From Numida meleagris (lineage: Eukaryota; Chordata; Aves; Galliformes; Numididae), in NCBI RefSeq assembly GCF_002078875.1, contig NC_034412.1, forward strand, positions 82,911,575 through 82,975,574: a DNA stretch of 64,000 nt, in the 5' to 3' direction. A program made the position numbers and the translations under genes. Shown one piece after another: positions 49,477 to 61,264 of this stretch. Each line of letters opens with the position of its first letter. The first letter of the stretch is position 1. Below the pieces are notes generated by a model. That model did not search any database. It was given only the letters and a program-made list of their open reading frames with translations, and was not told where the DNA came from.

Positions 49477-50455
49477 AAGTGCAGCTTTGTGCTCCTCAAA
49501 GCCTGTGTGTATTTACCTCCCTCTCATCCACCTTGCTGAGTGCTGAAACCTTCATGTTGCCATTCTTTGTCACCTGCTGCCACCTTGAGCATCTGCAGCT
49601 CTGTGCTGAAGCCCCTCTGTGCTTTACAAGACCCAAGGCGCTTCTCTGTCGCATAACGAGTTAGTCTTGGGCAGAGCCATGCCAGTTTGTGTCCCTTTAT
49701 TAGCGGTATTCAGTGCTGCCATGCAGGTATTTCCACAGCTGTGAGTTATTCAACACAAACTCCTACTGAAGTAGAGAATAGGCTGCAAATAACCCACCAG
49801 GGAACAATTTCTTAAGTGCTAGTCATCCAGCAAATTCCTTTATTCTCAGTTTTTATAGCAGGATTATCCGATGTAGAGGATATGTCCAGGTTATAATGTA
49901 TTTGATTATTTATAGCAGTATCTTGTGGAGCGAACTCCATTTTAAAACAGACAGGGATTATTGGAACTAGACAGATGTGATGTTAATTTCCAAAACTAAC
50001 CTCATTTTCAGTGCAGCCTGTGCTATTGCTTACACCCTTGAGAATATCACTTTTCTGGTAATTTTTCAAACCCCCAATTGTTTTCCTACTAAGCCTGCTT
50101 CAGCCTGTGATTTCTGTTTCCTGTATCTCTTCTTCATGAATATTCCTATTTCATAGTGAAACACTTTCCTTCCTGTACCACCAAATTAATTTCTCCTTAT
50201 GGGGGGAGAAGGGGAGAAGCTCTTTTTTCCCCCATTCTTCACCCTCCTTTGAGATATGATTCTAGTTCTAGGGAAATCCTCAAATCGAGTGCTACCTGGT
50301 TTAAATCTCTCGCTGAAACACCTTGCACACCACTGAATGGGAAGTCCTCCTCCTACCCTTCCCTACCCTTCCTCCTGCAGTTTCATGCCACATTTCTGTG
50401 TGTGTGACGCATTTCTGAGCATGTTCTATAGCGGCCTGGAAAAGGGTAGATTTTC

Positions 50456-50490
<35 letters not shown>

Positions 50491-52242
50491 TGGAAATGCC
50501 TGGTATTTTGAGCTCCCGTGGTGGCTGTTTCATTCCCAGAGCAAGCCCTTGCTAGGGATGTCAGAGGCTCAGCCCTGCCTGTTCTTTCCAATCCAAGGGA
50601 CTGGCTGTCCCTTTCTGGCATGGTTGTTACTCTCTGCCTCCTCACCCTCCAGTGGCAACAAACACCAGGAGCTCTCCTTTGGCTATTCAAAAAGCTTCAA
50701 ACTGCCCCGGGATCTCCATCAAGGGACCCTATTTCTCATACTACAGGGAGATGAGCAGCATCTCTGCATTCATTTTCCCACCTGAATAAAAACAACCCAT
50801 TATTTGGGACTTCTGCCTGCAGATTTCAGAGAAGCCCACTAGCATAAGGCTGGAGTCGGTGCCACCGTGTGACACGCTCAGCAGGACACACCAGTCAGTG
50901 AAACCGCAGCAGATGCTGTTCCCCTGCATCTGCAGCTCAGTCTGCCCCTTTCTTCTGTGTGATGCTGAGACATGTTTTGGGATGTATATTCATGAGGCTA
51001 TTCCATACTGAGCGTATGCATTAAAGAGCATTGCCTACAACTGAGGTCTTTTTTTTTTTTTTTAATTAATCCCATGTAGTTATGGTGGCACATGGGTGTG
51101 GTTTCCAAGTGCTGTGTGTGGGTTTTTTTGTGTGACTTCCATCAATTATTTTTTTTTCTTCTATAGAAACTTCGTAAATCTTCTAAGTGCTGCTTAACAG
51201 TTCTAGGATTTCATTCCTATCATCCCTCTCCTTATTTTTTGCATACTATTCAACCAGAAATATTCAGGGCTTTTCTTAATGCCTTCCATCTCCCCTGCAC
51301 TGCTGGGAAGGGGCCAAGCAGCAAGTAAATAGACAGCATGCATTTAGTGCAGAGACGGGCACATATGTTTTTAGTGAAGAGTTTATTTGCCAGAAGAAAT
51401 GTAGTTCAAGAATTCAGGTCAACTTTTGGTGAATCACTTTAAACTAATAAATATAAGACGTGAGGACAAAAAGATTTCACAAGTGTAGAAGAAGTTTGTA
51501 TCAATTTTTCTGAAACAAATCAGCTCTTTTTAGTTGAACGAGGCTGCTCCTGTTGCCAACAGCAAGCAAAAAAAGGAAGGGAAGGGGATTCTCTCACCCC
51601 AAACCCAATATCAAAGCCAGAGGTATGAAATTCTTTCCCTTTAGCACCTATCTTCCTCACTGCCCAGGTCTTGCCCCAAAGCTCCTGTATATGAGCCCAT
51701 CCATTACAGACTTTCACAACCCTCAGTCCTTCCTACCTTGTGCCCAGTTTCTAGCAGAGCCATCCCACACCTCTTTTTCTAAAGCTCTGCCTGAAGTGCT
51801 CCTTGTCCAAACCCACCCAGAGCTGCCCAAACTCAGGCATCTCCACAAAAATTCCTAAACCCTCCTCATTTCAGATACCCACCTCAGAGCAGGTAATTGG
51901 GTCTTCCCTGTTGGCTGTTTGTGGTGGTTTCCCACAGATTGGCAGCTGAATTCCAAGACACTGCTCTCTTGCTCCCCCTCATCATAAGGAAAGGGGGGAA
52001 AATATGATGAAAATGGCTCATGGGCTGAGATAATGTCTGGTGGACTCACCAATATTACCATCACAGGCAAAATATACTCAGCATGAGAGTGATTAATTCA
52101 TAACCAACTACTAGAGCAGTGAGAACTAAAAGCAAACTAAAAACACCTCCCCATCCATCCTCTTCTACCTTCTCCCCCTGAGCAGCACAGGGAATGGGCA
52201 CTGCAGTCAGTCCATGACACATCTCTGCCACTCGTCCATGCT
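49477..52242. other. Intergenic DNA with T-rich simple repeats
   Basis: It holds the T/GT compound microsatellite at 50456-50492 and a T run ending at 51063. No family or gene was recognised. The 129-codon minus-strand frame reads through the simple repeat as a His/Thr then Lys run and is rejected as a gene. Confidence 0.55.
50456..50492. repeat. Compound microsatellite T22 then (GT)n
   Basis: Twenty-two T residues run directly into about eight GT units. No transposon body was recognised next to it. Confidence 0.92.
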
Positions 52243-52387
52243 CATAGAATCATGGAATGGCTTGTGCTGGAAGGGGCCACAAAGATTATCCTGTTCCAAA
52301 CTCCCTGCTGTGAGCAGGATTGCCAGCCACTATATCAGACCACCCAGGAACCCATAGAGCCCGGCCTTGAATGCCTCCACTCCACCC
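52243..52387 (-). mobile_element. CR1 LINE 3' fragment
   Basis: CATAGAATCATGGAATGGCT, AACTCCCTGCTGTGAGCAGG, ATTGCCAGCCACTATATCAG and CCCGGCCTTGAATGCCTCCA follow reverse-complement CR1 order. The match fades after about 52387. Confidence 0.9.
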
Positions 52388-54603
52388 CTACTCCACATGG
52401 GGTCCTTTTTGGAGCAACTGGAACTGGCTTTCTCTGACATGGGCAGCTTCTGGGCTCTGCTCACAGGGGCCACCCCAGAAGTGCCCCAGATGCCAATGCC
52501 TCTCCATGCAAACTCAATACACTGCTGCAGCATACCATACTCATCTTTGCCTTCCAAAAAAAGCCTCTGACTTTGCTTCCATAGTGAGTGAAAGACCCCA
52601 GGGAGCTGCTGCTACAATCAGCAGTGGTAGGGTCCCATCCAGACAGGACTCCAAGTGCAGGGAAAGAGAAATAGCGTGAGGGAAAACCTCATGTCCGTAA
52701 ATTCTGTTTCAGGTTTGATTCACAATAAGTTGAAATATAATTTATACTTTGGCAAAAGACATTGCTCTTAACACTCAAGGTATAAAAGAGCTGGATTCAA
52801 TCCTCAGTCTGCGCATTATACAAGGGTTGCACTGAGGGAAGTGATTTCATCCTCTCCTGCTGAGAGGCAAAGATGATTCCAATACTACCAGGGCCAGAAG
52901 AGAGTGTATGGCTCCAGGAGATGTTGACACTCTCCACAGAAACTCAGTGCATGTCTCTGCTCCAGACCAGTAAGAGGGAGCATTCAAGCTCAAATTTCAT
53001 ACCACATAGAAAATACTGCCATCCTCTTGCCTGTTCAGGTGTCATTGAGACCACTCTCCCTTCATCTACTGTCTCCCATCAATCTTAAATTTGGCTTTTG
53101 TTAAAGTAAATAAAGAAGCAAGTCTCTGTGAATTGATTATGCATCTTTCGAGCATTCCATGAAACTCTGGACAAAAGCAGTCTAAAAAAATCTATTACTA
53201 AATTTAACTTTGTTTTTCATTTTAAAAACTGGAAAATGACATTACTGAGAGAGCTCAGTCTTGTGTCCTTGCCATGGAGCAACATAGTCATTTAAGCACC
53301 AGCAGATCTGCCTCTGCCAGTAAAAGAAGAGTGAGTTCAAGATGTCCTGTAATAATGTGGAAATTTCCCTCTGGTGTAGGCAAATTCGGTGGAACAAAAA
53401 GCTGTAAGGCTTACAGGTGTTAATGGTAACTTACTACTACCACACTCAGCAGTGTCTTTGGCTTTTCATGTTGAGTTCAGCCTGTGCAAGACCCTAGCAG
53501 CAGTCACCAGTGCAGATGTTTCAATGTCACGGTCCTTCTTCATTGGCACCACAGAGCTCCTGCCACAGGTTTGAAGAGATTTATTGATGAATGTATTGAA
53601 TTGCATTGCATATTTGAAGACAGTAATGACCAATATTGATGTGATGGACGCAGCCTGATGTTACAGTGGCAGTTAGGATGTGTCAGAGCAATTCTTATTC
53701 CCTGCACTGCCTCCCAGTTAACTTTGCAGGTCCCTGGCCAGCTACAGAGCTATATTCCTCCCCATACCTACTGGAAGACTCCAACTTTCACATACACCCC
53801 TTGTTTAAATCTCATCTCCAACTCACCAAATGAACACACCTGTAGTCTAACTGCTGGTCATTTAGCAAAGGACCTCATTTAGAAACTAACTCCCTCAGTC
53901 CAATTATCCCTTTTCTTCAGCCACATGTCCTTATGTAGCAGTATTGCTCATTTATATGCTAATTTTGCTAAGTCTACTTCAAAGGGGAGAATTGTTTGTT
54001 AAAAATCTTACACTCCAGCCTCAGTTCAGACCATCTCATTATTTACCTGCAAATTTAGGGAGATATGGGTAAAAGCTCTGTTCTTTTATGATCTATTGTC
54101 AAGGTGATCAAAGGAAACCATTCAATCCGAAGATCAAAAAGAGTCTGGCTCCCAGCAGCCCAGCAGCTGGCTCTGCCAACTTTGAAAGTCCACAACCTCT
54201 GTTACAAGTGAAGACTGATTTTACTATTAAATAACTTTTGATTACAAATTGGAGGGAAAAAAATACCCCTCACAATCATAGTCTCTGTACTAAGGTGTTA
54301 ATGAAACTGGGCTTCAAATCGATATTATCTCAATTATTAGTCAAGGAATAATCACTATGTATATAGTGTCTCTACTAATAATCCTCAGATAATGAAAAAT
54401 ATCCCACAGACATAACTAATACTGCTTGATAAATTGCTGGTGGCCCGCAGCTAACCCAGATTTTCTTTTTTATATAGATACACTGCTCAAAGGATTTTTA
54501 AAACAGGAGCTCCACGAAAAAACTGTTTACTATTTAGAGAAGCCAAAAGCACTGACTGTAAGTTGAAGAATCAAACTGGGACACCTCATGTCCCACTCTG
54601 TTA

Positions 54604-54673
54604 AGGAATTATGTCAGCAGTGTAACACGATGTGAATAATGAACCCATGCTCTTCGGGGCTGACATAATTCCT
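54604..54673. repeat. Perfect 15-bp inverted repeat, 40-nt loop
   Basis: AGGAATTATGTCAGC at 54604-54618 is the exact reverse complement of GCTGACATAATTCCT at 54659-54673. Pairing does not extend on either side. It could be the ends of a tiny inverted-repeat element or part of an old palindromic repeat. Confidence 0.85.
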
Positions 54674-57214
54674 CAGCCTAAGGAATTTCAAGAACCACAA
54701 TTTGTAGAAATCCTATTCTTACAGAAAAGATAACCCACAGAAATTTTTAGCTTTGCTACAGATAAATGTTAAATAGTATACAGTTTTCCTTAGAAGAGTA
54801 ATGTGAGAAGCAAAAATGTATAAACTTTCAGGCTTTTATCTTCCCTTTAAAGTCAACATGTTGTTATTCAGTATAATGTGACTCTTTTCTACGCTACCAA
54901 TGGCAATAAGCAAGAGGCTGAGAACTGCAATATATTTGGGGGCTCCATAGGGGGACATAAATATGCTTTGTGTTCAGAGATATTAAAATGTGCTTTTTTT
55001 TTATGAAGTCACTGGATGCATTTCTGAAAATACGTTGAATTCTTCTAAAAATATTGAGCTATGTCTAGAGAAGAGCAGCCTCCAGTGCTGCTAGGAAAGG
55101 TATTTGTCATGTTGTGCTACAGCTGTTTTGCATGATATGGTATGTTGTACCCTTTCCTGTCAGTCAGTAGTAAATGAATACCTCAGCAGGTCTTAGATGA
55201 CTTTTAGTGCTGTACTCATTTGAAGCAGATCTAAAGCTGATGTTTTGACCACTTGTTAGTATTAAAGGTCCGATGGCACATTACAGGAGAGCTGGAGTGT
55301 AGGTTTTGGTGTCCTGGCCAAGTTCCAGTATGGGTAATTAAATTCTGTCCATCTAAACTTCCCCCTGTGGCTTTCCTTGGCTCAGGTATTCTTAATTTCC
55401 TGTCTTAAAATGTTCCATAGTGTTGCAGTGGTGCTGTTAAATAGTTGTCAGGTTTCACCTCGGCAATGTGTGAGATGATTCATACCTTACAGATTTGCAG
55501 ATATCTGCACGTCAGTACAGCCTACAAGACCTGGAGGAAAGGCAGAGTAGAAATGACAAGATGTCATAATGACTATTTCCTCAATTAATTTTCTAATTTT
55601 GTGATACATCAGAAAAAAGCCCTCTCTCCCTTTGTTAATGAAATAAATTCCTCTCTCCCTCGAACTTTTCATTTCTTCCATGCCCAGGAGAGAAGATAGC
55701 AGCTGAACAGAAGTGTGCAGAGCTAAACGAAAACCCAGATCCCTGATTATGCCAGCACATGAAGAAAAGCAAGGCCCATATTTGAACTCCTTCCTCACCA
55801 GCAGAACAGGCAGAAACACATTTTTAACTTTACATTCTCAGAAGCTTTGAGAAATTTCAGTTCCAAATCCAAGCCTTATGCCCTGATATCATTCTTACGC
55901 TGTTTTTTTATTCTTAAAATGTAACAGCAATGCACCAAAATAGTGCTGAAGGTGAGACCAAGTGATTGTGTACTTTAATTTGCTCCCTGTTTTGCCATTT
56001 CACTGACAGCTTAAAAGCTAAACGAATTCTAAATCACACACACATCATAAAAATGAAATACAGCTTCCTCTAAACCCTTGTTCAGCATGGTTTGTGCGAG
56101 TCTCTGTTATTTGACACTCCTTCATTATCTGCCATGTTTCCTCCTTCTGATAGTTTGGTTCAGCATTGCAAAACTTCTAAAACTTCTGAAGCCAGCCTGG
56201 ATGCTTCAGATATTCGGTCTCCCAAAAAATAACACAGGAGGCAAAGAAGTCTTCATTAGGGAAGAGAGGAAGGTTTTTCTACTGGTGGATTCAGCCCACC
56301 TGAAGTCCACAGAACACCCTGGAGATGTCAACTTGAATCCATTGCTCAGATAAGAAGAAATGTTTTTTAACTTCAGCACTGCAGTTTTGTTGCCTATAGC
56401 GAAAGGAATAACTCTGCCATTTTAACACTAACTGCACGTAGTATGTCTACCTTATGGTATGCCTCACGTATTTATCATGAAGTGGCAAAATCAGAGGAGC
56501 AATAAGACAGAGCGATTTCATTCTTATATAAATTTCTCTGTATTCCTGCTGTTATGGCTTTCTCCTGCAGGCCTTGCTTTGGAACTGGATGCCGGCATGG
56601 CTCACAGTGAAAGCTTTGTCTACCTTGTCTGCTCTGTGTGTTACTGGCTGTCCTGTCTGCAGCTGTGCACTAGTAAGGGGTAAAGGACAGACTTTTAAAC
56701 CGTTTTTAAAGAAAAAAGGTCTCAGAAAGAGAAAACAATGCCAGGTGTTGCTGATGACAAATACAGATCAGAAAAGGGGGGAAACAATTAATGCCACATT
56801 GATTTGAGATAGCAATATCTTGAAAAGACACATCTCTACCTGATCAGGTCTAAGGAACAAAACGTACACATCTCATATCCATGCAGAAAGCAAATCTTTC
56901 AAGTCTCAAGATTCCCTGAAATGTGCTCAATTAGGCCCTAATCCAGAAACCTGGAAGGGGTTGAGTTCCCAGGGACCGCTGGGCAGTACACTTGGTGAAA
57001 AAAAGAAGAGATTTTCTGCCTCCTTAAACTAAAGCAAAGTCAAGGACAATCAGCGTTTATATAAAGCCAAAAAGTGATGGAAAGCATGGTGTAGGAAGTT
57101 CCAGTAAGTCAAGATCAGTTTGAAAGTCAAGAGTTTTCACTTTGTCCTCAGTGAATGCAGGCTGAGATCATTTTTTTCAATTGCTCTGATCCTGCTGCCC
57201 TTAAGCATATAAAA

Positions 57215-57285
57215 TTCCCATTTCAATCAATGGGAGCTGTGCATACTTAAGAGCCACTGGGTTGGGCTCGTGAATATCTGTCACT
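57215..57285. repeat. Possible ancient palindromic repeat fragment
   Basis: CCCATTTCAATCAATGGGAG, then CATACTTAAGAGCC and GGGTTGGGCTCGTG resemble old sauropsid repeats with a CCATTGAAGTCAATGGGA core and CTTAAG motifs. Weak. Confidence 0.3.
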
Positions 57286-57757
57286 GATTGTACCACACAT
57301 CAGCACTCTTACGGCTGATTAAAGGAGCAGACATCAACAGCAGATGAGACCTTCACACAAATCAGATAATGACACCATGTCAATATTTTCCTAATGTGTG
57401 AATAAGTGCTTTAAGGAACAGGGCACACAATATTTAAGAAAGTGAAGTGAGGGAAATGTTTGGGAAATCTTACTAATTCTTATTTAAACACAAAAAGGAA
57501 ATATTAAATATTAAATCAAACTATTAATACTAGAATATAATATGTTAATCTGACACTTCACCTTCTCTAAAGCAGCCTGTTACCACTTGCCTTGATATAT
57601 AATCTTGCACTAAACATGATTTTTTGTTAACACTTCTTGATGTGGAATAGCAGGGGTAGAAAGGCTTTCTTATTATCACTGAGGCAAGTTTCCAGACAGG
57701 GATGCATGATGTGGTCTCCGGAGGTAGGCAACGAGGTGCAGCAGGGACAGCTGTGTG

Positions 57758-58310
57758 GTTGCTCACCAGTGAAAAGAGTCTGCCCCCACTGACTTGACTC
57801 TCACAATTTATAAACAGTTACGAGATCCCCTTGCAGCCTTCTCCAGACTGAAGAATTCCAGGGCTCTCCACTTTTCCTTATGTAGGAAATGCTCCAGGCC
57901 CTTACTAATCTTTGTCACCCTCCACTGAACTCTTTCTAGGTGACTGTTGTCATGTTGGAAGTTTGGAGCCCAGAACTGGCCACAGCGCTCCAGATGTGAC
58001 CTCAGCAGGGGAGAGTAGAGGGGGAGGATCACTTCCCTTGGCCTACTGGCCACACTCTTGTTAATGCATCCCAGGGTCCCATTGGCCTTTTTGGCCACAA
58101 GGGCACACTGCTGGCTCATGGCCAACCTGCTGTCCACCAGGACACCCAGGTCCTTCTCCACAGAGCTCCTCTCCAGCAGGTCAGCCCCTAACCTGTACCA
58201 ATGCATGTAGTTATTTCTCCCCAGGAGTAGGACTTGCCCTTGTTGAATCTCATGAGGTTCCTCTCCACCCAAGCCTACAGTCTGTCCAGGTTTCACTGAA
58301 TGGCAGTGTA
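57758..58310 (-). mobile_element. CR1 LINE fragment with C-terminal ORF2 coding remnant
   Basis: On the minus strand 58296-57808 stays open for 162 codons and reads as the C-terminal part of the CR1 reverse-transcriptase polyprotein, with the family landmarks EKDLGVLVDSRLAMSQQCA, REVILPLYSPLLRSHLE and HLERVQWRVTKISKGLEH. The frame is lost after FSLEK, near 57840: the expected RLQGDL-type continuation is in another frame, so a small deletion has occurred. Similarity goes on in the untranslated part to about 57758 and then stops, so the usual CR1 3' terminus is missing as well as the 5' part. It is a dead fossil, not an active element. Confidence 0.93.
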
Positions 58311-59849
58311 CTTTCTGGAGAAAATATCAATTTCTCTACAGTTTAATATAGCAAGAGCAGTCTTTGCTTACATAATTCTTCCTCCTAGCTTGAGATGGAC
58401 ATGTGATGAAGGAATATAAAATCATCACCAACTCTGTGTTCTCATTTGTCATTCCTCTGCACCAGCCCTCAGTACTCAGAATCTATTTTCTGATGAACAT
58501 TTTGCAACTGATTCTCAGAATATATAGGTTCTCTAAAGACAGAACTGGGTAGCAGTGGAAGAGAGCTGAGTTACCTGCTCTCTTGTTTCTAACCATAGCA
58601 GGTACTAAACCATTTTCTGTCCACACTAAGCTGACAATTCAGGGAGTCTTTTTATAAAAATTATGTTAGCAACCAGAAAATGAAAATTAATAAAATGAAC
58701 AAAACCAGTATTTGAGCCAGACTCCCAGAGAAATAGAGGGAAAGTCTTCTGGTTGGACCTGCTCTGAGCAGGGCCTTGACCAGAGGACCTTCAGAGGTCC
58801 CTTCCAAACTACTACAGTCTGTCAGTGAGGAAAGTGGGATGGAGGGAAAGTGCACAAACATGCTTTTGCAATGGATTTACCCACCTCAGATCTTCATGAG
58901 CCAGAGAGAGACTCCAGATCTCCCAGAAGACTATGTACAGCTCAGCAGGTTTGGATGAGTTGCATTAGTTTCAGGATATAAATATATAGGATCAACAATT
59001 AAGTAAAAATGCAGAAGGCCTTCTTCAGATGAGCTTCTGATGTCTTAAAATGATGGCCAGGTATCTCCAATGAACTTGAAGGTGTCCAGCAGCAATGAAG
59101 GGTAGTTCAGTCCTCCCCATTCCATTAACAGTGATTTCTGAGAATTCCTCGATCCTATCAGAAAACTGGTTATCTATCAGCATTGTCTACAACAAAGGGA
59201 GTCTCACACCTGTGTTTTTACAGTAGAATTTATAATTCTGTAAAGTACTTCAGTGCTTGTGGAACACATTCTATGAACTAATAAGTAACAATAGCTTGGA
59301 AACTGCAAGACATTCTGCTTCAAACCTAAGAAGACTCTAATATTTTCATGTCATGAGGACATCTTTTCTATGTTCCCTTTCTTGGGATGTCAATGATATA
59401 TTTTTCCAAAGCATTTGAACAATTTGACTGAGACCCAAGGGGAAATTCTGGATGCTTTGTGGTAGAGTAATGAGTCAGAAAGTTTTCCTGCCAGGAATTG
59501 AGAAATGCCTGACCTCATTTCTGAGAACACTGCATGCAAAGAAAAGATTTTGCCCTTAGTGGAATTCTAAATGTTTAGCGTAGACATAAGGTGATGGCAT
59601 CCCTTTTCAAAAATCAAGAATTTGTGATTATCTTTGTATTTACTTATAGATAAATATATGTGTCAGATTAAATTTAAAATCTGAACAGCAGAATTAAAGT
59701 ATTTGGTTTGAATTAATTTAAAATGAATGTATGAAAATGAAATAATAGCAAAGAGTTTTTGATCATTGTTTATCAAATCTATAGCTTTGACCTAGCTATA
59801 TCTTTGTATACATAGTCTAGTCATCTATCATAAATCTGGAAAATCTGCT
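58311..59849. other. Intergenic DNA with one CR1 tail
   Basis: Apart from the CR1 3' end at 58751-58826, nothing is recognised. Confidence 0.55.
58751..58826 (+). mobile_element. CR1 3'-end fragment
   Basis: GGTTGGACCTGCTCTGAGCA, GGGCCTTGACCAGAGGACCT and TCAGAGGTCCCTTCCAAACT match the end of a CR1 subfamily in order. Confidence 0.85.
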
Positions 59850-60090
59850 GGAGGTCCAGCAATTTGCACCAAGGCAGAATGAGCCATATCTACTGCATTT
59901 TTGACAAATATTTATCAGATTCCTTCTTAAAGACCTCCAGTGCTGAAGATGCCCCAGGTAATATATTCCCAATGCCTAATCTGAGTTGTCCTTGCTTCAG
60001 CAGCAAACAGAGCGTTTCCATCTGATCTGCTGTAGAGAACAATGAGCACATATTAGCCCTGTGGCTATGTGAAACAAGTTTTACTGAACT
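59850..60090 (-). mobile_element. Old CR1-like LINE remnant
   Basis: CACCAAGGCAGAATGAGCC, CTTAAAGACCTCCAGTGCTG, TATTCCCAATGCCTAATCTG and TAGAGAACAATGAGCAC follow the reverse-complement order of the 3' region of older CR1 families, as remembered from turtle and other reptile copies. It is more diverged than the other copies in the window. A 125-codon minus-strand frame at 59890-60267 spans it; that frame is not a host gene. Confidence 0.55.
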
Positions 60091-61140
60091 GGTGGCAATA
60101 AAAATTTCATCCTTTTTAGTTTCATTTTGTTTGCTTATGTTTTTATTGTGCCTATCTCTGTAACCAACATAAGAAGTATTACTACTGCGCCTAAGTAAAA
60201 TTATACACATCGCTTCCAATTTTATATCATTTTTTCTTCTGCAAAAGAACCCTAATTCTTTAGGCACACAGGAAAACCTCCTTGGCAGCTATTCTTTGGG
60301 TGACAGACTAAATGAAATCCCAAACGTATAGAATGCACACACCAGTCTGCCTTGCTTTGTTGGTTTGCTTTAAGGTTTAGTTCAGCAACTCCGTAAACAA
60401 TATTATTCACTTAAATTCCATGTATTTGCCACAGAACTGGTTTAATTGGCTCCATCAGGGTTTGACTGCCATGTTATCTCAGTATCTGATCATAAGACAA
60501 ATACACAAAGTGTGTATAAAAATCTAGATGAAACTTACCAAAGCTGGTAGCTTACTGACATTTTCTTTATGGTAATTGTATGAGTATATGACATTGAACA
60601 AATGAAGCTCTCAAATCCTAATTTATATATCTATATATGCATATATATATATATATATAATTTTATTTTTTTCAGGCAGTGAGCACCACCACTGCCTATA
60701 ATGAAAGTCAGCCTTTTTATCCTGGAGACTAATATAACTCCCAGCCCTGGAGTTTGAACCCTATCTCTCTCGACTGCCAGAGCGTTCTCATTTTTCATCC
60801 CTGCTGAGAACACAGCTCCAGCACATTTCCTAATTTTTATCATATGTTAGTGTGTTTTGCAAAAAGCAATTCCTTTTTTTTTTTAAATAAAAATAATCAA
60901 GTAAACCACATGGCAATGAATATATATTTTCCACTTTTCTACCTTACTTGATCAACTCATTTGAGAAGCCAGTAGTTATTTTCACTAGAGTTAGAATTTG
61001 TAAGACTTCAGTCAAGAATTTGACTTTTTTATATCTTATTAAATTTCATGTGGGTTATGCAGAAAATAAATTACATACAACTGTACTACATAAGTACCAT
61101 TGCAGTATTTTTTTTTCTCTGAGCAATTTCTGAAGGCTGT
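60091..61140. other. Intergenic DNA with a TA microsatellite
   Basis: AT-rich, with the TA tract at 60622-60660. Nothing else recognised. Confidence 0.6.
60622..60660. repeat. (TA)n microsatellite
   Basis: A TA dinucleotide tract with a few interruptions (TATATCTATATATGC then uninterrupted AT). Confidence 0.92.
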
Positions 61141-61145
61141 ATAAA

Positions 61146-61264
61146 TCATCGGCTAAATTCTGCCTCACTACCTCCAACCTCGCTGAGCCAAAATCCCATT
61201 AAAGTTAACTTTGAGATTTGGCCCCATGACTGGATCAGTATGGGAAAGCCTGTAATTTATAAGG
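61146..61264. repeat. Probable ancient sauropsid palindromic repeat
   Basis: GGCTAAATTCTGCCTCACTA, CCCATTAAAGTTAACTTTGA and GATTTGGCCCCATGACTGGA match the plan of an old non-autonomous element with ends of the GGGCCAAATTCTG type and a CCATTGAAGTCAATGG-type centre. The family name cannot be fixed without a repeat library. Confidence 0.5.

Larger units (their letters stand above)
52388..57757. other. Intergenic DNA, mostly unassigned
   Basis: Apart from a perfect 15-bp inverted repeat at 54604-54673 and a short palindromic core near 57215, I see no named repeat and no gene. Open frames here are at most 110 codons, lie on both strands and have no domain signature. Confidence 0.55.

Noticed and set aside
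50301..50690. 129-codon minus-strand frame with HTHTHKKKKKKK
   Set aside because: The His/Thr and Lys runs are the translation of the T22(GT)n microsatellite.
54604..54673. The inverted repeat as a microRNA precursor
   Set aside because: The stem is only 15 bp with abrupt ends and a 40-nt loop, which is too short for a Drosha substrate.
59890..60267. 125-codon minus-strand frame as a new gene
   Set aside because: About half of it is explained by an old CR1-like 3' region, which is not protein-coding in this frame; the remainder has no recognisable similarity.
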